The notes below the pieces were generated by a model. That model was not told where the DNA came from and did no database searches. It was given only the letters and a program-made list of their open reading frames with translations. From Aquimonas sp041395245 (lineage in GTDB: Bacteria; Pseudomonadota; Gammaproteobacteria; Xanthomonadales; Xanthomonadaceae): 64,000 nt of DNA. The DNA lies in the NCBI GenBank assembly GCA_041395245.1, contig JAWLAY010000004.1, forward strand, positions 1 to 64,000, given 5' to 3'. Positions 41,618 to 49,649 of the stretch are shown here, one piece after another; the stretch's first letter is position 1; the number at the start of each line of letters is the position of its first letter. Position numbers and translations under genes: made by a program.

Positions 41618-43159
41618 TCACACTGGCCCCACTTGCAAATGCCTTGCCTGCCTTTTTGGCAACGCGGTCTTGACACCACGCGCTTGCGGCTTCGGCAACC
41701 GGCGCTCCTCGGTTTCAAATCGCAGGCGACTGCGTCCACCGGCGGCGTGGTAATCCTCGATCAAATCGCGCTCGATGTCGTCAGCGGATTGCGGAAGCTG
41801 TTCGCAAAGATAGTCACGCAGCAAGTGGACCAGTCGCTCATGCGCGAGCGCATGGGTTTGTCCGGTGCCCGCATACAACCAGTCGGCAAACGCCATGAAC
41901 CCGTCGAACGGTGCCTCGCCAAGCAACCACGGCAAGGTTCGCGGATAGCGCCCCGAATTGGCCACGATGTCCCAGTAGCGTGCGAAACGATTCATCCGCT
42001 GCAGGGTGGAGAAATCCAGCTCGCGGGTCGACAGGATGCTGTACGGCGGATCGGCACTGAAGCGCAGATCGAAGGCTTCGCTGTGGCGCGCGATAGGCGC
42101 ACCGCGCAAGCGCTTGAGGATGCCGAACTGGATCTCATGCGGTTGCAACGCCACCAGTCGATCAAATCCGGCCGCAAAACTCTGCAGCGACTCGCCAGGC
42201 AGTCCAGCGATCAGATCGACATGCAGATGCGCATGCGCGTTCGCCCGCAGCCAGCGCAGATTGGCTTCCGCCACGCTGTTCTTCTGCTTGCGCGAGATGC
42301 GCACCTGCACGGCGGGATCAAAGGTCTGAATACCGATTTCAAACTGCAGCGTGCCGGGCGGAAAACGCGCCACCTGCGCCTTCAGTCGCTCCGGCAAATG
42401 GTCGGGCACCAACTCGAAATGCGCGAACACCGGATCTTCCGGGGCCGCCTCGATGCGATCCAGAAAGAACTGCAGAATCTGCAGTGAGGCATCCACCTTG
42501 AGGTTGAACGTGCGGTCCACGAACTTGAACTGCCGCGCGCCGCGCGCATACAGGCGTTCCAGTTCGCGCATGAATTCATCCAGCGGAAACGGCCAGGCTG
42601 TCTTGTCCAGGGCCGACAGGCAGAACTCGCACTTGAACGGACAACCCCGCGACGCCTCCACATACAGGTGGCGCTTGGCGATGTCTTCGTCGGTGTATTC
42701 CTCGTAGGGCAGCTGCAGTGCTTCGAGCGGCGCCTGGACTCCGGCAATGACCTTTTGCGCTGGCCGCTCGCCTGCCATCAACTGCGTCGCCAGGGTCGCG
42801 AAGCTGACATCGCCCCAACCGGTGATGACGTAATCCGCGAGCTGACAGATGCGTTGTTCCTCTACCTCGTAGCTGACCTCGGGACCGCCCAGCACGATGA
42901 GCAGTTCGGGACGAAGTCGCTTCAACATCGCCACCAGCCGCGTGCTTTCTTCGACGTTCCAGATGTAGACGCCCAGCCCCAGCACGCAAGGCTGATCAGC
43001 CAGCAGTTTTTCGACGATTTCTTCGGTCTTCTGCCCGATCACAAACTCGCGAATCGCCGAGCGCGGATGCAGGGCACCCAGATTGGCGCGCAGATAGCGC
43101 AGCCCGAGAGAGGCATGGGCGTAGCGCGCATTGAGGGTGGCGAGGACGATGTCGGTCAT
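41618..43159 (-). CDS. B12-binding-domain radical SAM protein (DUF4080 type)
   Basis: 513 residues. N-terminal cobalamin-binding-like domain (LGLGVYIWNVEES, IVLGGPEVSYE), then the radical SAM cluster motif RGCPFKCEFC at about 170-179. TIM-barrel segments FKFVDRTFN and HVDLIAGLPGE follow, and a C-terminal DUF4080 region with LPWLLGE. Reaction unknown; such proteins are widespread and uncharacterised. It carries a basic C-terminal tail (KPQARGVKTALPKRQARH). Confidence 0.9.
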   Translation of the reverse strand: MTDIVLATLNARYAHASLGLRYLRANLGALHPRSAIREFVIGQKTEEIVEKLLADQPCVLGLGVYIWNVEESTRLVAMLKRLRPELLIVLGGPEVSYEVEEQRICQLADYVITGWGDVSFATLATQLMAGERPAQKVIAGVQAPLEALQLPYEEYTDEDIAKRHLYVEASRGCPFKCEFCLSALDKTAWPFPLDEFMRELERLYARGARQFKFVDRTFNLKVDASLQILQFFLDRIEAAPEDPVFAHFELVPDHLPERLKAQVARFPPGTLQFEIGIQTFDPAVQVRISRKQKNSVAEANLRWLRANAHAHLHVDLIAGLPGESLQSFAAGFDRLVALQPHEIQFGILKRLRGAPIARHSEAFDLRFSADPPYSILSTRELDFSTLQRMNRFARYWDIVANSGRYPRTLPWLLGEAPFDGFMAFADWLYAGTGQTHALAHERLVHLLRDYLCEQLPQSADDIERDLIEDYHAAGGRSRLRFETEERRLPKPQARGVKTALPKRQARHLQVGPV

Positions 43160-43506
43160 ACGGCGATTATCCGACCAAATGTCCGACCTTGGTACGCCCG
43201 TTATATCCACCGCAACGGTCGCTCGGAGTTCACGCCGCGCAACGTGTTTGCAGACATCGGATACACAAAGCCAGTGCCATGATGCGTTTGCTGTATTTCG
43301 CTGCGTCGACCGGGAGACAGGGGGCTTGCTTATGCGCGCAGAGGTGCAACAGCCCCTCAATGCCCATTGCGGGCGATAAACAGCGTGGCACATCGCAAGA
43401 CGACGACGGCGCTTGTCCAGGCCATGCTTGCGCGCACCAAACCCGTTGAGCGCAAATTGGAATCGCTGTCGCGCCGTTTACGCACGACCCTACCGGGAGA
43501 AGCAGG
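43160..43506. other. Intergenic region between divergent genes
   Basis: About 350 bases between the radical SAM gene and the DUF3034 gene. No gene, repeat or clear -35/-10 pair recognised. It should contain both promoters. Confidence 0.5.
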
Positions 43507-44427
43507 ATGCAACCCATGCAACACTCGCAACGCGGGTCAACCGTCAGGCTCGTCGTCGCCAGCATGCTGGTGAGCGTGTTACCCATCAGCGCCGCATTTG
43601 CGCAGGATTTGGACGAAGCTGCCGTCAACCGGAGTGGCAAACTCCTGCTGACGGCAGGCGTCAGTCAAGTTGAGGGCGCGGCGGGTGGCGGCCTGACCCC
43701 ATGGGCGGTGATCGCTGGCTACGGGACGCGCGATCAAGTCGGCGCCAATGCCTATCTGACCGAAGTCGTCCTCAGCGATTTTCGCCTGCGCAGCGCTGGC
43801 CTCGCCCTCGGCTGGCATGACCGCATCGAACTGAGTCTGTCACGTCAACGCTTTGATACGCAGGATGTTGGATCGACGCTTGGCTTGGGCCAAGGGTTTG
43901 CCATTTCGCAGGACACTGTCGGCGTGAAATGGCGACTGCTTGGCGATGCCGTGCTCGATCAGGATACCTGGGTGCCACAGATCAGCGTTGGACTGCAGCA
44001 CAAGCGAAACCACGAGGGCGATTTGCTCGCCGCGATTGGTGCCGCGCGAGACAGCGATACCGAGGTTTATCTGAGCGCGACAAAGCTATTGCTGGCGCAC
44101 AGCCTGCTGATCAATGGCACGCTCCGAATGACCCGCGCCAACCAGTTCGGCATCTTGGGTTTTGGAGGGGACCTGCGCGACAGCCACAGCCTGCAAGTCG
44201 AGACGTCGGTCGCCTACCTGCTTAACCGAGAGCTTGCAGTCGGTGCCGAATACCGAAGCAAACCCGACAATCTGGGCATCGCGAATGAAGACGATGCGTG
44301 GGATGTTTTTGTCGCCTGGGCACCGAACAAGACGATCTCCGTCACGGTCGCCTATGTTGATCTCGGGAACATTGTGATCGCAGATCATCAACATGGGTTG
44401 TACGCGTCCCTGCAATTCGGCTTCTGA
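43507..44427 (+). CDS. DUF3034 outer-membrane-like protein
   Basis: 306 residues, signal peptide ending AAFAQ. The mature part starts GKLLLTAGVSQVEGAAGGGLTPWAVIAGYGT, the DUF3034 hallmark. Alternating strands follow and the chain ends in LQFGF, as in outer-membrane beta-barrels. GGGAGAAG ribosome site upstream. It precedes the truncated haemoglobin gene by 15 bases, a pairing I recall from other gammaproteobacteria. Confidence 0.87.
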   Translation: MQPMQHSQRGSTVRLVVASMLVSVLPISAAFAQDLDEAAVNRSGKLLLTAGVSQVEGAAGGGLTPWAVIAGYGTRDQVGANAYLTEVVLSDFRLRSAGLALGWHDRIELSLSRQRFDTQDVGSTLGLGQGFAISQDTVGVKWRLLGDAVLDQDTWVPQISVGLQHKRNHEGDLLAAIGAARDSDTEVYLSATKLLLAHSLLINGTLRMTRANQFGILGFGGDLRDSHSLQVETSVAYLLNRELAVGAEYRSKPDNLGIANEDDAWDVFVAWAPNKTISVTVAYVDLGNIVIADHQHGLYASLQFGF

Positions 44428-44442
44428 ACAGGAACATCGATC

Positions 44443-44901
44443 ATGCGAAACGTCGTTCTTTCCACCATTGTGGCCATCGTGCTCCTGGGCTCCGGTATCA
44501 ACCCCGTGCAGGCACAAATGAACCCTGCGCCCGCACATCCTGAACTGCGAGGTGTTCTCGATGACTTTGGGGGGCGGGAGGGTATCGCCGCACTGATGGA
44601 AGACACCGTGACGCGTCTTCTGGCAGACCCCCGCACACGGCCATTTTTCGAGTTTGCGGATCACATCGAAATCGAGCGCCATCTTACCGATCAGATCTGC
44701 GTGATCCTGGGCGGCGACTGCGTCTATGAAGGCCGCAGCATGCTGGAGTCTCATGAATCCCTGGATATCCGGACCGCTGACTTCAACGCACTCGTGGAGA
44801 ATCTGCAGGATGCCATGCAGGCACGGGGAATTGCCTTCGCCTCTCAAAATGCACTACTCGCGAAACTCGCCCCCATGCATCGCGAAATCATCACCCAATA
44901 G
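44443..44901 (+). CDS. Exported truncated haemoglobin, group I type
   Basis: 152 residues with a signal peptide (VVLSTIVAIVLLGSGINPVQA). The globin part has DDFGGREGI, TRLLADPRTRPFFE and the proximal His in ESHESLDI, then LLAKLAPMHREII. Export of a truncated globin is unusual; with DUF3034 it may handle O2 or NO in the periplasm (inference). Confidence 0.9.
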   Translation: MRNVVLSTIVAIVLLGSGINPVQAQMNPAPAHPELRGVLDDFGGREGIAALMEDTVTRLLADPRTRPFFEFADHIEIERHLTDQICVILGGDCVYEGRSMLESHESLDIRTADFNALVENLQDAMQARGIAFASQNALLAKLAPMHREIITQ

Positions 44902-45015
44902 CGGCAACGGAACGATCCGAGCGGCTTATCAGCCCGCCAACACACCGGAGTCGCTCTGCGCCGCGTCGCTTGCCAACTCGACCCGCCCTGACCGCATCCG
45001 ATTCATCCCAACGGT

Positions 45016-45609
45016 TCAGGGGTATAGCAACTGATGCTGCCATTCGCCGTCCACACGGCAGTATTCGTGACGATCATGCAGACGGTAGGGCACGCCATAC
45101 CAGAACTCGATGCGATGCGGCACGACGCGATAGCCCGACCAGTACGGTGGACGAGTGACCTCGCGGCCATCGAACTCGCGCTCGAACTCGGCGAGTCGCT
45201 GATCCAGCGTTTCCCGACAGTCGAGCGCACGCGACTGCTGACTCGCCCAGGCCCCCAGTTGGCTCACCCGCGGGCGTGAGGCGAAGTAGGCGTCGGCTTC
45301 CTCGCGAGTGACCGGCTCGGCGCGCCCCTCGATCTTCACCTGAACCTGATGCCGCAGGGTTTTCCAAAGAAACAGCAAGGCGGCCTTGGGGCGCTCATGC
45401 AGTTGCTGACCTTTACGGCTTTCGGTGTTGGTGTAGAACACGAAGCCGCGCTCGTCGAAGTCCTTCAATAGCACGGTTCGGCAGGTTGGTTGCCCGTCAC
45501 CGTCGACGGTGGCGAGGCTCATGGCAGTCGGGTCGGGATCACCGGCGGAGCGGGCTTCTTCCAGCAAATCACGAAAGGTGATCAAGGCTTCGGCGAAATG
45601 ATCGTTCAT
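45016..45609 (-). CDS. pdxH: Pyridoxamine 5'-phosphate oxidase
   Basis: 197 residues from ATG 45609, near the usual 200-220. FMN and substrate motifs: DPTAMSLATVDGDGQPTCRTVLLKD, FVFYTNTESRKGQQL, AALLFLWKTLRHQV, and C-terminal RLHDRHEYCR-W---LLYP. It oxidises PNP/PMP to PLP. Alone on the minus strand. Confidence 0.95.
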   Translation of the reverse strand: MNDHFAEALITFRDLLEEARSAGDPDPTAMSLATVDGDGQPTCRTVLLKDFDERGFVFYTNTESRKGQQLHERPKAALLFLWKTLRHQVQVKIEGRAEPVTREEADAYFASRPRVSQLGAWASQQSRALDCRETLDQRLAEFEREFDGREVTRPPYWSGYRVVPHRIEFWYGVPYRLHDRHEYCRVDGEWQHQLLYP

Positions 45610-45690
45610 GGCGGTGGCCTCGCGAATCGGGAGGCGGATTATCACCTGCCCGTGACCACGGCAGTTGATTGACCGCAAGCAGCGACTGAC

Positions 45691-46548
45691 TCAGGGCCAG
45701 CGTCCCAGACTGACTCGCGGTTGCCCACCCAGATCAGCCTCGGTGGCGACATCACGAGCGCCCGCCTGCTGCAGCAGGCTTCGCACCGCGTCGCCCTGTT
45801 GCCATCCATGCTCCAACAGCAGCCAGCCGCCCGGTGCAAGATGCTTAGGCGCACCGTCGATGATACGGCGCAGGTCGGCCAAGCCGTGCTCGTCAGCAAC
45901 CAGTGCGCTGCGCGGCTCAAATCGCAGATCGCCCTGTTGCAGATGCGGATCGCCCGCATCGATGTAGGGCGGGTTACTGACAATGAGATCGAATGCGGGC
46001 GCGTCGGACGGCAACGCCACCCACCAGTCCCCCGCACAGAAGCGCACATGGGCCATCGCAAGACGCAGCGCGTTGGACTTTGCGATCTGCAAGGCCGCGT
46101 CACTGCGATCAGTCGCCCACACATCGCTGCGCGGCAGATGGCGCGCCAGCGCGAGTGCCAGCGCGCCACTGCCGGTGCCAAGATCCAGCACCTTCAGACC
46201 AGTCTTTCCGTCCGCCACCCGCAAGGCCTGTTCAACCAAGGTTTCGGTATCGGCGCGGGGAATCAGGGTGGAAGGCGACACCTGCAGTTCCAGCCCGAAG
46301 AAGTCGCGCCGCCCCAACAGGTAAGCGACGGGCTGACCGTCGATACGCTGCTGCACGAGCGCATCGAAGCGCGCCAGATCGGCATCTGTCAGCACCGCAT
46401 CCGAGTAGGCGAACAGCCAGGCACGGCCGCGCTGCAGGACGGCGTCCAGCAATATCTCGGCCTCGCGTCGCGCCTCCTCGCCCGGCAGTCGCTCGCTGGC
46501 CATACGCAGCGCCTCCGCCACACGACAGCCGGTAGCAAAATCCCTCAT
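45691..46548 (-). CDS. prmC: Peptide chain release factor N5-glutamine methyltransferase
   Basis: 285 residues. N-terminal helical domain, SAM motif VLDLGTGSGALALALA (about 120-135) and the catalytic NPPYI. It methylates the GGQ glutamine of RF1/RF2. The start overlaps the response regulator stop (TGATG). prfA is not next to it. Confidence 0.93.
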   Translation of the reverse strand: MRDFATGCRVAEALRMASERLPGEEARREAEILLDAVLQRGRAWLFAYSDAVLTDADLARFDALVQQRIDGQPVAYLLGRRDFFGLELQVSPSTLIPRADTETLVEQALRVADGKTGLKVLDLGTGSGALALALARHLPRSDVWATDRSDAALQIAKSNALRLAMAHVRFCAGDWWVALPSDAPAFDLIVSNPPYIDAGDPHLQQGDLRFEPRSALVADEHGLADLRRIIDGAPKHLAPGGWLLLEHGWQQGDAVRSLLQQAGARDVATEADLGGQPRVSLGRWP

Positions 46549-47186
46549 CAACCTGCGCCGTTGGCGTCGATCACCCCATGCAGGCGGGCCAGATGGGCAA
46601 TGCCGACGACATCCTTCACCTTCAGCTTTTCAAGCAATCGCGTCTTGTGGGTGGAAACGGTCTTCTCGCTCAGGTTCAGGCGTTTGGCAATCTCCACCGA
46701 ACGCTCGCCCTTCATCAACATCAGGGCAACTTCCATTTCCCTTGCAGTGAGTTCGTCGAATGGCGATCCGCCACCCCCATTCAAGGCCCACTGCTGAGCA
46801 ATCTCGGCGGCCAGATAGCGCTTGCCACGCGAGACATCGCGTACCGCGCGCACCAATTCATCCGGCCCACAATGTTTGCTGAGATAGCCCGCCGCACCGG
46901 CATCCATGACCCGTTTGGGCAAGGGACCATCCAACTGCGCCGACACCACGATGACGCGCGTCGGCGACTCGCTGCGCACCAGTCGCTCGGTGACTTCGAG
47001 ACCACTCATTCCAGGCAGGTGCAGATCGCAGATCAACACATCCACCGCTTGCCGTTTGAGCTGTGCGAGCGCGTCCTCCGCACTGGCCGCATCACCCACG
47101 ACATCGATATCGGTCTGATTCGAAAGAAAACTGCGAAAACCAAATCGCACCATATCGTGGTCATCGACCAGAAACACCCGGATCAT
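46548..47186 (-). CDS. LuxR-family response regulator (UvrY/GacA-like)
   Basis: 212 residues. Receiver domain at 1-120 with acidic DDHD (9-11) and phospho-acceptor Asp in LICDLHLPGMSG; the Lys is in YLSKHCG. LuxR HTH at about 145-205 with ELTAREMEVALMLMKGERSVEIAKRLNLSEKTVSTH. Resembles GacA/UvrY that drives CsrB-type small RNAs. No sensor kinase is adjacent. AGGGGAG ribosome site. Confidence 0.9.
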   Translation of the reverse strand: MIRVFLVDDHDMVRFGFRSFLSNQTDIDVVGDAASAEDALAQLKRQAVDVLICDLHLPGMSGLEVTERLVRSESPTRVIVVSAQLDGPLPKRVMDAGAAGYLSKHCGPDELVRAVRDVSRGKRYLAAEIAQQWALNGGGGSPFDELTAREMEVALMLMKGERSVEIAKRLNLSEKTVSTHKTRLLEKLKVKDVVGIAHLARLHGVIDANGAG

Positions 47187-47268
47187 TGCTGCTCTCCCCT
47201 GCAGTCGGCGCAAAGATCTTGCAGTTGAATCCGAGTGCAGGCAAGACAAACGATATACGGCATCGCAT

Positions 47269-48201
47269 TCAATGTGCCGCACGCCCCCGCAGCCGCGCGA
47301 CCAGTTTGACCACGGCCAGCACCAGTACTCCGGCGACGATGCCGACGACGGCATCAAAACCCATGCTGCCCAGCCAGCCCAGAGCGCTGCCGAATGCGTC
47401 GCCGACCGCTTGCTGCGCATGATGCAGGACGCCGACGTTGTGACTCAGGATGCCACCGCCGACCAGGAACATCGCCGCCGTACCCGCGATGGACAGAAAC
47501 TTCATCAGCAAGGGAGCGCCGCGCAAGAAGAGGCTTCCGGTCGCGCGCTGCACTTGACGCCACAAGGTTTGACCTTCGCGCCGGAACAGATATAGCCCGG
47601 CATCGTCGAGCTTGACGATGCCTGCAACCAAGCCATACACGCCTACCGTCATCAGGATGGAGACGCCCACCAGCACACCAATCTGTTTTCCGAAAGTCTG
47701 CCCCGCCACGGTGCCCAAGGTGATCACGATAATTTCAGCAGACAGAATGAAATCAGTGCGGATCGCACCCTTGATCTTGTCGCGCTCGAAAGCGACCAGA
47801 TCGACCGATTCATCGCTAACCGCCTGCAGCATTTCACGGTGATGGGCCGAATCCTCCGCGCGGCTGTGCAGCCAGGCATGCAGCAGCTTTTCCACACCTT
47901 CGAAACACAAAAATGCGCCACCAATCATCAACAGCGGAACGATCAGTGCGGGCACCCATGCGCTGATGATCAAGGCTGCAGGCACAAGGATGGCCTTGTT
48001 CAGCAGTGAACCTTTAGCCACCGCCCACACCACCGGCAATTCGCGCTCGGCATTGACGCCTGCCACCTGTTGCGCATTCAGCGCGAGGTCGTCGCCCAGT
48101 ACACCGGCGGTTTTCTTGGCCGCCACTTTGGTGAGGAGGGAAACATCATCCAACAGCGTGGCGATGTCATCGATCAGGGCAAACAGGCTGGAACCGGCCA
48201 T
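47269..48201 (-). CDS. DUF808 (YedI-like) inner-membrane protein
   Basis: 310 residues with MAGSSLFALIDDIATLLDDVSLLTKVAAKKTAGVLGDDLALNA at the N-terminus, the DUF808 signature. Multiple membrane helices follow (VPALIVPLLMIGGAFL, VGVSILMTVGVYGLVAG, VVGIVAGVLVLAVVKL). Function unknown. Located between dcd and the response regulator. Confidence 0.9.
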   Translation of the reverse strand: MAGSSLFALIDDIATLLDDVSLLTKVAAKKTAGVLGDDLALNAQQVAGVNAERELPVVWAVAKGSLLNKAILVPAALIISAWVPALIVPLLMIGGAFLCFEGVEKLLHAWLHSRAEDSAHHREMLQAVSDESVDLVAFERDKIKGAIRTDFILSAEIIVITLGTVAGQTFGKQIGVLVGVSILMTVGVYGLVAGIVKLDDAGLYLFRREGQTLWRQVQRATGSLFLRGAPLLMKFLSIAGTAAMFLVGGGILSHNVGVLHHAQQAVGDAFGSALGWLGSMGFDAVVGIVAGVLVLAVVKLVARLRGRAAH

Positions 48202-48238
48202 ATCGGGTCAATCCGTTGAAAGGTCTGGTGGAGGACGC

Positions 48239-48808
48239 TCAGGTGCGCGGCAGCGTGACGCCGGTCTGACCCTGATATTTGCCACCGCGATCGCGGTAGC
48301 TGGTTTCGCAAATCTCGTCGGACTGGAAGAACAGCATCTGCGCCACGCCTTCACCGGCATAGATGCGCGCGGGCAGCGGTGTGGTGTTGCTGAACTCCAG
48401 CGTCACATGACCTTCCCACTCCGGTTCGAGCGGGGTGACGTTGACGATGATGCCGCAACGCGCATAGGTGCTCTTGCCCAGGCAGACCACCAGGGTGTCG
48501 CGCGGAATCCGGAAATACTCGACCGTCCGCGCCAGCGCAAACGAGTTCGGCGGGATGATGCAGGTGTCGCCTTCCACGTCGACGAAGCTGCTGGGATCAA
48601 AGGCTTTCGGGTCGACGATGGTGGAGTTGATGTTGGTGAAAATCTTAAATTCGCGCGCACACCGCACGTCGTAACCGTAGCTCGATGTGCCGTAGCTCAC
48701 GATCCGCTGACCGGCGTTGTCGTGCTTGATCTGGCCCGGTTCGAAGGGATCGATCATGCCGTGTTGCTCGGCCATTCGACGAATCCACTTGTCGCATTTG
48801 ATGCTCAT
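48239..48808 (-). CDS. dcd: dCTP deaminase
   Basis: 189 residues, the exact family length. KSTYARCGIIVNVTPLEPEWEGHVTLEFSN contains the catalytic Glu and nucleotide residues; the C-terminus KYQGQTGVTLPRT closes over the active site. It converts dCTP to dUTP. Confidence 0.97.
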   Translation of the reverse strand: MSIKCDKWIRRMAEQHGMIDPFEPGQIKHDNAGQRIVSYGTSSYGYDVRCAREFKIFTNINSTIVDPKAFDPSSFVDVEGDTCIIPPNSFALARTVEYFRIPRDTLVVCLGKSTYARCGIIVNVTPLEPEWEGHVTLEFSNTTPLPARIYAGEGVAQMLFFQSDEICETSYRDRGGKYQGQTGVTLPRT

Positions 48809-48888
48809 GACAGAACTCCATTTTTGCGGCGTGCCGAACCGCGAACGCCGTGATTCGCGCCTTTGAATGGGCGCGGAGTGTAGCGACC

Positions 48889-49620
48889 TCAGCGCCGCTG
48901 ACGAAGCGCCTCGAACAGACTGATGCCGGTCGCCACCGACACGTTCAGGCTTTCCATCCCGCTGTGCATGGGTATTTGCGCCAGATAGTCGCAATGCTCA
49001 CGACTCAAGCGCCGCAACCCATCGCCCTCGCTTCCCATCGCAATCGCGATGGGACCGCGCAGGTCGATGTCATACAGGCTCGCCTCCACCTCGCCCGCCA
49101 GGCCGACAATCCACACACCGGCGTCCTGCAATTGCTTCATGCATCGGGCGAGGTTGGTAACCCGCACCAACGGCACGCGCTCAGCACCGCCTGCCGCAAT
49201 CTTGCGCACCGTGGGTGTCAGACCGACGGCGCGATCCTTGGGCACGATCACTGCCGTCACGCCGGCAGCGGCCGCGGTACGCAGGCACGCACCCAGATTG
49301 TGCGGGTCCTGTACGCCGTCGAGGATCAGCAGCAAGGGTTTGGCGACGAACTCGATCAAGCCCTCCAGATCGCGCTCATCGTAGTTGCGCTGCTCGACCT
49401 GTCTGGCCACCACGCCCTGATGTCGAGCCCCCTGCGCCAGCCGATCCAGTTGTTCGGTCGGCACAAAACGAACTGCAATGTCCGCCGCCTTTGCCGTCTC
49501 GGCGATGTCCTGCAAGCGCGGATTCTTCGCGCGTTGCTCGATGACCACTTCGGTCAGTGACGCGCCTGCTTCCAATGCCGCGGCCACCGCGTTGATCCCG
49601 GCAATCCATGCTTCCGTCAT
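48889..49620 (-). CDS. rlmB: 23S rRNA (guanosine-2'-O-)-methyltransferase RlmB
   Basis: 243 residues, SPOUT fold. N-terminal substrate-binding domain (INAVAAALEAG), then motif 1 DPHNLGACLRTAAAAGV, motif 2 IAMGSEGDGLRRL and motif 3 SLNVSVATGISLFE. Modifies G2251. Follows rnr in the common rnr-rlmB order (29-base gap). Confidence 0.96.
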   Translation of the reverse strand: MTEAWIAGINAVAAALEAGASLTEVVIEQRAKNPRLQDIAETAKAADIAVRFVPTEQLDRLAQGARHQGVVARQVEQRNYDERDLEGLIEFVAKPLLLILDGVQDPHNLGACLRTAAAAGVTAVIVPKDRAVGLTPTVRKIAAGGAERVPLVRVTNLARCMKQLQDAGVWIVGLAGEVEASLYDIDLRGPIAIAMGSEGDGLRRLSREHCDYLAQIPMHSGMESLNVSVATGISLFEALRQRR

Positions 49621-49649
49621 GCTGTCTCACTCCATCGCGGCAAGGCGAT

